NCBI GenBank assembly: GCA_031216915.1
Contig: CM062289.1
Span: 246,513,187 to 246,577,186 of the forward strand
Reading direction: 5' to 3'
Length of the DNA stretch: 64,000 nucleotides
Source: Pictodentalium vernedei
Taxonomy: Eukaryota; Mollusca; Scaphopoda; Dentaliida; Dentaliidae
This document shows, one piece after another, positions 56,625 to 64,000 of the stretch. How positions within the stretch are numbered: position 1 is the first letter of the stretch; every line of letters starts with the position of its first letter. Below the pieces are notes generated by a model. That model had not been told where the DNA came from, made no database searches, and was given only the letters and a program-made list of their open reading frames with translations. The position numbers and the translations under genes were made by a program.

Positions 56625-56830
56625 GAATGATGTTTGCACCAATTCCGGTCACTTCCTGACGTCTGCGCATGTGCAGAGAGTAAATGTATGGAGGGCCAGA
56701 TTGGACTTTTAAGTTTTGGTTTTGCAAGCAAATTTGGGGGATTGGGGGGTTCAAAATTTGTGTTTGGCCCTTAATAACTTTGAGTTAGCACCAGCTAGTC
56801 TGGGCCATTGGGTTATAGTGCAAAAACATT
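56625..56830 (-). repeat. C3 left (5') ITR
   Basis: Contains 'cacttcctgacgtctgcgca' (ETS core then NRF1-like palindrome) and 'gggccattgggttatagtgc'. The leader between gag and ITR (55800-56620) is conserved with C0, C1 and C2, including the leader inverted arms, but the CRE is mutated to TGACTTCA. Confidence 0.82.
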
Positions 56831-57385
56831 GCATATGGTTGGGCAGTTTTTTATGCTATATTTTATTTGAGCAATTCTTTGCCATAAAAAGTTCACATTC
56901 TTGGTTTGTTTTATGTTTTAGGTCTTATAATCTACAGAACAGCATGGGGGTGGTGCATTGCAAAGCCTAGTTACATTCAAGGGACAAATTTATCAATTTA
57001 ACTTGGGTAAAATATCAGACATAAACCATTTAATTTTAATTTTTTTAAGTATGCATTGGTTATAAAAAGAGAGTATGCACCAGCCAAAAGGACTATGTGA
57101 GAGGGTCTTAGAAACAGATGTTTAACTTTTTTTAGGCCTTAACAAAGTATACAATTCATAGGGATTTTGTCATTTACCAGAGCTCTTGTCAAACAAGAAT
57201 AAGTATGTCTTCAAATGTTGGAAATTCAGTAGGGAATTCAGTAGATGTCACAGTAATCCTTTGACAGAATGAAAGATTTTACTCTGTAATCTGTGAGGAA
57301 TTAACAGGTCAAATTTGTACTGAAGGTATGGGAAATGGTTTGGTGTTTGAAAGTCATATGAAATTAACAGGAATATTCAATCAGC
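56831..57385. repeat. R1 repeat, distal half, and spacer
   Basis: 56831-57175 is R1 sequence inverse to 48550-48830 and 47340-47470 ('gggtaaaatatcagacataa', 'gcattggttataaaaagaga'). 57176-57385 shows nothing recognised. Confidence 0.55.
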
Positions 57386-58747
57386 TGGTGAAGTGCTAAA
57401 TTATTTTTGGTCATCGGAAATTGTTCACATGTCTTTGCTTTGTTACAATTCATGGGAGAGTGTCTAGAGGAACTATGCAAGCACATCTGCAGAGTATGAA
57501 GCCTTGATGTTGCACTATGAAGCACATCTACTGAGTATGAAGTCTTTATGTTGCACCATGAAGCACATCAGCTGAGTATGAAGTCTTTATGTTGCACTAT
57601 GAAACACATCTACTGAGTACGAAGCCTTTATGTTGCACTGTGAGGCACATCTACTGAGTATGAAGCCTTTATGCTGCACTATGAAGCACATCTACTGAAT
57701 ATGGAGCCGTTATGCTGCACTATGAAGCACATCTACTGAGTATGAAGTCTTTATGTTGAACTATGAAGCACATCTACTGAATATGGAGCCGTTATGCTGC
57801 ACTATGAAGCACATCTACTGAGTATGAAGTCTTTATGTTGCACTATGAAGCACATCTACTGAATATGGAGCCGTTATGCTGCACTATGAAGCACATCTAC
57901 TGAGTATGAAGTCTTTATGTTGCACCAGGAAGCACATCTACTGAGTATGAAGTCTTTATGTTGCACCATGAAGCACATCGGCTAAGTATGAAGTCTTTAT
58001 GTTGCACTATGAAGCACATCTACTGAGTATGAAGCCTTTATGTTGCACTATGAAGCACATCTACTGAATATGGAGCCGTTATGCTACACTATGAAGCACA
58101 TCTACTGAGTATGAAGTCTTTATGTTGCACTATGAAGCACATCTACTGAGTATGAAGCCTTTATGTTGCACCATGAAGTACATCTACTGAGTATGAAGTC
58201 TTTATGTTGCACTATGAAGCACATCTATTGAGTATGAAGCCTTTATGTTGCACTATGAAGCACATCTGCTGAGTATGAAGTCTCTACATTGCACATCTAC
58301 TGAATATGAAGCCTTTATGCTGCACCATGACGCACATCTACTGAGTATGAAGTCTTTATGTTGCACCATGAAGCACATCTGCTGAGTATGAAGCCTTTAT
58401 GTTGCACTATGAAACACATCTACTGAGTATGAAGCCTTTATGTTGTGGTACCTGTATTTCAGAATAAAGCACAAATATCCAATTTAAGTGGGTTGCAGTG
58501 TGTTAACTGGTAGCATGCTGAAAGTCCACATTTGGGCTTCATTCTGAAGTGCTGGTACCACAACTTAAAGGCTTCATATTCTGTGCTTGTTCTTCATATC
58601 ACCTTTGAAGTGAAATATTATTTAGTCTGTTAGGATTTGCCCTTTTACAATTTATGGGAGAGTGCCTATTGGCACTCTCCCATAAATTGTAACAAGGCGA
58701 AGATATGCAAACGAATTTTGATGACTATAAATAATTTAGCACTCCAC
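57386..58747. mobile_element. Foldback element with 41 bp minisatellite core
   Basis: Outer arms of ~72 bp are inverted: 57386-57457 against 58669-58747 ('gtgctaaattatttttggtc' against 'aaataatttagcac', both ending in 'atgggagagtg'). Between them are ~23 tandem copies (57483-58446) of a 41 bp unit, 'atgaagcacatctactgagt' plus 'atgaagtctttatgttgcac'. A hairpin (58448-58555, 'tggtacctgtatttcagaat') and a second hairpin (58649-58697, 'atgggagagtgcc') follow. It interrupts a decayed exon copy at 58751. A relative lies at 63480-63730. Confidence 0.8.
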
Positions 58748-58750
58748 CAT

Positions 58751-58788
58751 TTAAAGTTATTGTCTACCCAGCATAAAGAACTTGTCCA
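58751..58788 (-). pseudogene. Truncated copy of the 58859 exon
   Basis: After 'tatgcag' it reads GQVLYAG, then a TAG where the intact exon has Gln, and it is cut by the foldback element at 58747. Nucleotide identity with 58859-58905 is high ('TTCTTTATGCTGG' shared), so the duplication is fairly recent. Confidence 0.65.
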
Positions 58789-58858
58789 CTGCATATGAAT
58801 GGACATAAAAGATATATTTATTTAGCTGACAAGGGATTAGATGGCCTAAGAAACTTAC

Positions 58859-58905
58859 CTGCCACTATTAAAGCTATCGCCTGTCCAGCATAAAGAATTT
58901 GTCCA
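58859..58905 (-). CDS. Xanthine dehydrogenase/aldehyde oxidase-like exon
   Basis: A 47 bp micro-exon between 'tttttagtag' (acceptor) and 'GTGGCAG|gtaagt' (consensus donor). It encodes GQILYAGQAIALIVA, with one base left over that joins AA of the 32644 exon to give Glu, then TQSIAD. The 'YxGQxIAxIVA-(E/D)TQ' signature is diagnostic for the hammerhead domain of aldehyde oxidase/xanthine dehydrogenase. An alternative acceptor 3 bp upstream would put a stop in frame, so this start is preferred. No earlier exon could be confirmed in 58906-64000. Confidence 0.78.
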
Positions 58906-59097
58906 CTACTAAAAACCTAAAAAATAAAAAGTGAGATAGATAAGTACAAGATTTCCTTTTAACTCAGGTTACTGTTAAGAAAAACACAAACAGAAAATTG
59001 TTATTATTAATGGAGCTAATCTAATTGTTTCCACTATTTTCTTTTTGTCCTCCAAATAATTACTCAATTAGATCAATTTATTTATTCTTTACTGAGG

Positions 59098-59345
59098 TTT
59101 AACATGACCTTCAACAGCTAGGGTGGACAAAGCCGGAGTACCTGGAGAGAACCACCGAGCTGTGCAGAGAAGCTGTCAGGCTCCCCAAAGTACTAACTCT
59201 GCACAAGCAGGGTTAGACTGGTTGAAGGCAGGTGCATATTGACAGTACGCCTTAGTACACTCTGCCACCATGTGGCCAATCAGGATTAAGTGCCATGCCC
59301 AAGGACACAATGCAGTTAATGCTGGTCAGGATCGAACCGACTCAA
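59098..59345 (+). repeat. Dispersed repeat R2, copy 3
   Basis: 'agccggagtacctggagaga', 'gacagtacgccttagtacac' and 'gcccaaggacacaatgcagt' align with the copies at 5229 and 46850. Confidence 0.58.
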
Positions 59346-59896
59346 TTAGATCAAAAACAAGCTTAAAGGCTGCGATAAATCTATGAAACTTGGTACTGTC
59401 CAACATGACCATACACTTTAAATATTTAATTGAGTATTACATATTATATAATTCTCCATTTAATGCCAGGATAACCTATTATGCTAATTCGGTGAAGGGA
59501 AGCCAATATATAAAGACAGTCCAGAGAATGAGACTCTTTATACTTATTTAAAAGTGTCCAAGGATTGTATATTAATGCCTGTTTGACACGTGACATATAC
59601 AAATGCTTCACAGTGAGCTACACTTTAAAAACAATACATAAATGAGACATATTATTTGCTTCACACCAAGCTACATATTAAAACCATCCCAGCACCGACT
59701 CAGGACTACTGACACCGGAGGAGGTCTTCCCTTGCTTTTCACTATAAAGCCAAATGATCATAAGGGAAAAAATCGCCCCCCCCCCCCCCCCACCCCCTTC
59801 CCCTTGTTCTGAGGTACATGACCACAGAACAAAGAGGGCAGTGGAACAGCGTCACTGCTGGAATGGGTTGCCTAAATAACTACAGATATAATCATT

Positions 59897-60870
59897 TTAG
59901 TGGACGACATTCTGAGCAACAGGCAGAGGACCTAAACATCTAAGGTCACCGGAGATGGATTCTAAATTTCGAAGGTAAAACTAGGTAAATGTAGAAGGCT
60001 GTGTCCAATACTCAGCTTTCATGAGATCAGTAATGGCTATACTGTTAGAATAAGCCCAAGAAGTGGACAGCACTCTAACTTCATGCGCTGATATCTTATT
60101 TACAGAACGCTGATCTGAAGATAGACTTTCATAGGCAATGCGTATTGCCAACTGAATCCATCTAGCAAAAGAATGAACAGAAATATCTCTTCTGTTAAGA
60201 ATCAATGAAAGAAAGAAGCATTTTCTTCCTTTTCTTATAAACTTTGATTGGCAATTATATATGCGTATAGCCCTGACTGGACACAGCAGAGGTCTACAGT
60301 TGTCTGTAGAGCAGAGCCTTTATGGTAATAGGCTCAGGCTGTTTATCTGGAGATGGGTTCTTAGCCAAAAATCCCACTTCCGTAGTTAAAGTAATGGTAT
60401 TACCAACACTATGGTAGTGAGATTCGTCAACAGATAAAGCATGAAGTTCACTAACTCTTCTAGTGGATGCAAAGGCTAAGACAAAAAAATGCTGTTTTAT
60501 AGGCCAAGAATTTGAACTCTACAACGTCCAATGGCTCAAACGGAGCTTCCTTAAGCTTCAACAGAACCCACGCCAAATTCCACTTAGGAATTAATCAAAG
60601 GGTTCTAGGTCTCTTTATTGAGAAATTTCTAACCGGTTTGGATAATGAAGCATTAGATCCAATTGCCAAGTTATCATGATGAGCGTAAGTGCCCGATAAC
60701 ATAGACCTATAGCACTTAATAGTGATGGGCTGCAGTTTGAGAACGTTAAACAGGTAGACCAGAAAGTTGGCAATATCTGGTATGGACGGATCACAGATGT
60801 CTTTTGACTGATCCTTACACCAACGGAAGAAAACCTTCCACTTTGCTGCATATTTCAGCGAAGAGGATGA
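59897..60870 (-). pseudogene. Family C tyrosine recombinase (C4), broken
   Basis: The N-terminus is open ('LKYAAKWKVFFRWCKDQ', 'QPITIKCYRSMLSGTYAHH') in the RNase H-linked frame. A stop after 'SIKRPRTL' follows. The catalytic core is scattered ('HEVRVLSTSWAYSNSI' and HxxR intact at 59981-60205). It keeps the segment deleted in C2 near 60340-60400. Confidence 0.75.
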
Positions 60871-60879
60871 CCTCCTGCA

Positions 60880-62790
60880 GTTAGAAATTGTGTCCACTGC
60901 TCGTCCTGTAAATTGCTTGCCATGCAAGAAGGACCACACAATGGAAATATGTGAAGGTTGAGACCTTCCGCGTTGTGATGCAGTGTGCATGACTTCCCCT
61001 GATAAAGAAGGTTCTCTCGTGGAGGAAGCTTCCGGGAAACATCCCATAACAGACACCTGAGAAGATTGATCCACGGTTTCTGTGACGACAGAGATGCTAC
61101 TAGCAGAATTTTGCAACGAGACTGTTTGATTTTTAACAGAATCTGCTGAATCAACGGAGTTGGAGGATATGCATATCCTATCATTCCGTACCATTAGATT
61201 GACAGAGCGTCTACAGCATACGCTTGATGGTCTGGACATGGCGACACATACGTCTGCAACTGATTGTTGAGGTGTGTCATGAACAAATCTATCATAGGTC
61301 GATCCCACTGGTAGCAAATCTGTCGGAATACCTGCTTGTTGAGAGTCCACTCCGATGGCAACAGGCAACCTTTCCGAGAGCGAGTCTGCTAGTACGTTTA
61401 GACGACCCGGTATATGACAGACTGATAGTTGAACATGATGATTCATGACATACAGCATAATTTTTTTTGCCATTTGTTCGCATAATGGAATCGAATGAGA
61501 GCCTTCCTGGTTCCTGATATACGCTACTACTGTCGAGTTGTCTGACAATATCTGAACATGAGTGTCCGCTATAATGTCAATCCAATGTTGTAGCGCTGAC
61601 CATATTGACATCATCTCTTTGATATTTATGTGTTTCTCTAGGAACCGAGAGTCCCAAAAACCCTGACACTTTGAGTCTGTCGGGCTCAGGGTAGCACCCC
61701 AACCTGTTTGACTCGCATCCGTCATAATCATGAAAGCTCGGGACTCCCCGAGTTAACAACTGAATATCTGCCCAAATCTGGACCTTTTGTTTTACCAGGC
61801 CTGTCAAAACAATACTGGTCTCCAGCAAATGAGTCTTCAAACTCCAGTTCTGGGGAAAGAATATCAGGAGGGGACGTTTGCGCAAGCGACTCACTGGAAT
61901 AAGATCAGCAGCCACTCTGCACAACCCCATCAGTCGCATGAATTCCCTCGCTGTTAATGTGTCTGAGTGTAGACAAAAGCGAGCATAACAACTGACTAAT
62001 TTTGCTCTGGGTAACAGCAGACAAACCAGATTGTTGTGAATCTCGAAGCTCATCCCCAAATGAATGAATGACTTGGATGAAAGTAGATCCAACTTCTTCT
62101 CATTTACGATGGAGCCGAGACGTTGGAGCAAAAGAAGCAGACTCTGAAGATCATTCTGAAGAATAGTTTTGTTGCCGTATCTCTGAAGAATGTCGTCCAA
62201 GTAAGGCGACGTTGCCGCAGACGAATGAACTCGGAAGTAAGACATTACCGAGTTCATTATTCAAGTGAAAGCCCTGGGTGCCAGGTTCAGACTGAAACAC
62301 ATCGCTCGGAACTGATACACTATCCCTAGAACGGCAAACCATAGGTACTTTCGGTATGCCGGATATATCAGAACATGCTTGCCGCATAGTCATTCACTCG
62401 AATGCTCGACCTTACCGACCGAATGGTCTCCATATAGAACTTTGGAGCCACGATAAGCTTGTTTAGCTCAAGTCTATTACCAGTCGGAATGAGCCGTCTG
62501 GCTTCGTACAAGGAACAAGTGACCTTATAATCCTAGAGAATTTTGATTCTCGTCGACCTCTATTGCTTCCTTTGATAAGAGAGCCTGTACCTCCGCTAGG
62601 AGAGATTCTCTTTTGCAAGGATTTGATGGAAGATTTGTCCACCACAGACACCTTGTAAATGGTGGTTTCACTCAGAAAGATAGCCCTAGGCCGTCCAAGA
62701 TTACACTTCTCACCCACTGGTCTTCCGTAATTGTTATCCAGTTTGATGCGAATCTTGATAACCTTCCACCAACTGGCAAGCAATAGAGAT
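60880..62790 (-). pseudogene. Family C RT-RNase H (C4)
   Basis: RT: 'RLVIDLS' (62463-62783), then after frameshifts 'YLDDILQRYGNKTI' and 'MRLMGLCRVAADLIP' (61577-62257). RNase H: 'IMTDASQTGWGATL', 'INIKEMMSIWSALQHWI', 'ILSDNSTVVAYI' and 'LNVLADSLS' (61731 downward, all active-site acids kept). Shifts separate RT motif A from the rest. Confidence 0.77.
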
Positions 62791-62866
62791 CCTGACCATC
62801 ACGTGTGGGACCTGCAAGGCTTACAGTAGGAGAAACCACGTCCCCCTTGTGAAGAGCCTCGACCCA

Positions 62867-63210
62867 TCAGTTTAAGGGCGCCTGACCGGTAGTCTCGATC
62901 AGACCTACGCCAGTTTCCCGGGTCGCTGTATTGATGATCCCTAGAGTAATTATAGGAGGGTTTCCTATACCCTCGCGAGGAGTCCCCTTTTCATGATTTC
63001 TGTCTGGGAGTCCTCCTTTAGTCTTTTCTGCTGTAGGGGGTTGATTAGACGCAGACTTTAGAAGCAGAGTATTAGACGCTTTCTTTATAGCTTGGTCATA
63101 AACCAATGAAAGCTTGTCGTCAAATATTGTGAGTCCGGACACCAGAGCGACCTGTAGAGATTTTTTCACCTTGTCATCTATTAAAGATGACACCACAAGG
63201 GCACCGTCAC
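62867..63210 (-). pseudogene. Family C gag C-terminal fragment (C4)
   Basis: 'SSLIDDKVKKSLQVALVS' and 'IFDDKLSLVYDQAIKKAS' followed by the basic 'GYRKPS'-type tail in shifted frames. It is cut upstream by the hAT end at 63211. Confidence 0.7.
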
Positions 63211-63440
63211 TAGGGCTGGGTGGTTCATCGGTTTTTCGGTTCGGGTTTTTTTCAAAACCGAAACCGAACTGCCACCTTAACAAAAAACCGAGACTTTCGG
63301 ATTCAACACATTTCCCAGAATTGGTTAAGTTTATGACCACTCAATCACTTGCTTTCCACATGCCAATGGCTTAAATGTGGGGCAAAGGTAAATGCTGTGC
63401 CATTTATGCTTACTTCGAGAGGACTGACAGCAAATCCCCC
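63211..63440 (+). mobile_element. hAT transposon 5' end fragment
   Basis: Starts TAGGGCTGGG, the commonest hAT terminal consensus, followed by 'ttcatcggtttttcggttcg' subterminal motifs. A possible BED-type exon start ('CCAIYAYFERTDSKS', ~63375-63437) precedes the poly-C tract. No matching 3' end was found in the window, so it is truncated or rearranged at the poly-C run. Confidence 0.6.
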
Positions 63441-63444
63441 CTCA

Positions 63445-63472
<28 letters not shown>
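63441..63472. repeat. Poly-C tract
   Basis: About 27-30 consecutive C. It marks the junction between hAT-end sequence and foldback-type sequence. Confidence 0.9.
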
Positions 63473-63475
<3 letters not shown>

Positions 63476-63479
63476 ATAG

Positions 63480-63730
63480 TGGTAGCAAATTTCTTGTATC
63501 TTAACTGGTAGAGTGCTAAATTCTTTTTAGCTGTCAACATTTTTTCACTTGTCTTTGCCTTGTTACAATTCATGGGAGAGTGCCAAAGGGCACTCTCCCA
63601 TAAATTGTAACAAGGGAAATCCATACAATCAAAATATTTCACTTCAGAGCTAATATGAAGCACTCCCACAGAATATGAAGCCTTTAAGTTGTGGTACCTG
63701 CACTTCAGAATAAAGCCCAAATATGGGCTT
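63480..63730. repeat. Relative of the 57386 foldback element
   Basis: Shares 'gtgctaaattctttttag', the hairpin with 24 bp arms ('cttgttacaattcatgggag'), 'gaatatgaagcctttaag' and 'tggtacctgcacttcagaat'. It has at most one or two minisatellite-like units in place of the ~23 in the larger element. Confidence 0.7.
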
Positions 63731-64000
63731 CCAGCACTTTACCAGTTAAACGATATCTACAGAACCATCACCAGAAGGAATATGAAAAATTAAAAAGTCT
63801 TACGTAAAAATCCACACATGCAATTCAAGAATCGTTAAGTAAATTTAATGAACCGGGCACAGCCCTAGGCTAACTCATATTCGACCAAATAGATATTGCA
63901 AGTTACCTGACAATGGATGGTGTAAAAGTAATATAAATTACCTTTGACCCAAAATCATCTGCGTACGGTGCGTAGTAAATTAGACTGGAGGTAAACATAA
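63731..64000. other. Window edge, no supported gene
   Basis: A short open segment with a donor-like end at 63942 was considered as an upstream exon of the dehydrogenase gene and not accepted (phase mismatch). Confidence 0.4.

Larger units (their letters stand above)
50054..56830 (-). mobile_element. Family C DIRS copy C3, recombinase-less
   Basis: 6.78 kb with complete ends (ATT at 50054-50056 and 56828-56830), ITRs and an ICR. Minus-strand order: gag (53750-55310), RT-RNase H (51930-53700), then a ~1.5 kb non-coding block (50450-51925) where C2 and C4 have the recombinase gene. The host site is an R1 repeat, and an unoccupied R1 copy at 48824 shows only one ATT, so integration was duplication-free. 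Integration must have used a recombinase supplied by another element. Confidence 0.85.
59420..63210 (-). mobile_element. Family C DIRS copy C4, both ends missing
   Basis: Begins in the 3' untranslated region shared with C2 (59425-59880, with a poly-C expansion at ~59775) and covers recombinase, RNase H, RT and the gag C-terminus. It is cut at 63210 by a hAT end. No ITR or ICR is present. Confidence 0.78.

Noticed and set aside
63942-63984. Candidate upstream exon of the dehydrogenase-like gene (minus, LIYYAPYADDFGSK, donor AAG|gtaatt)
   Set aside because: It ends in phase 0, but the 58905 exon needs two carried bases. The residues do not clearly match the family, and the other frames have stops. 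It cannot be accepted without an intervening exon.

Overview
This is eukaryotic nuclear DNA, about 60-65% A+T by eye, with spliced host exons, retrotransposons, DNA transposons and satellite-like arrays. The repeat repertoire (arrays of ~165-167 bp units ending in a GTGAGCTAAAA tail, the 'agggccataactcacac' repeat, GACG-rich tails, abundant DIRS elements) suggests a bivalve mollusc. That is inference; no species can be named. There are no bacterial genes, CRISPR arrays, rRNA or recognisable tRNA genes.

The only host gene I can support lies on the minus strand. Two small exons, 58859-58905 and 32495-32644, join in phase 1 to give a continuous xanthine dehydrogenase / aldehyde oxidase peptide. 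The intron between them is 26.2 kb and almost entirely mobile DNA. Decayed copies of the first exon lie at 58751-58788 and about 49941-49977.

Most of the window is DIRS-order (tyrosine-recombinase) retrotransposon, all on the minus strand. Element A (9498-15945) is complete, with inverted terminal repeats (ITRs), an internal complementary region (ICR), an open recombinase, and broken gag and RT. Element B (33903-45856) is a related, decayed copy that carries an internally deleted hAT transposon and a 4.8 kb satellite-bearing element. Family C has a different ITR (core ATGGCCCAGAC). Its copies are C0 (1016-1745, 5' end only), Cx (8004-9497 plus 15946-~17300, split by A), C1 (17456-20069, gag and 5' end), C2 (20991-30966, full length and carrying a near-intact hAT), C3 (50054-56830, complete ends but no recombinase) and C4 (59420-63210, both ends lost).

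Other content: a hAT element with an uninterrupted 637-aa transposase (21272-24571); a pearl-like array of ~167 bp units with higher-order structure (40549-45340); arrays at 1-1015, 1746-2985, 3335-4095, 5640-7206 and 32868-33902; an array of near-consensus estrogen/nuclear-receptor response elements (47500-48490); a foldback element built on a 41 bp minisatellite (57386-58747); a dispersed repeat R1 that was the target of both C2 and C3; and poly-C expansions.

Nesting order is readable. A lies inside Cx. The intact hAT lies inside C2, and C2 inside an R1 repeat. The small hAT and the large satellite element lie inside B, and B inside an older satellite element. C3 lies inside R1. An unoccupied R1 copy and unoccupied satellite units show that C3 and B inserted without duplicating target sequence, as expected for tyrosine-recombinase integration.
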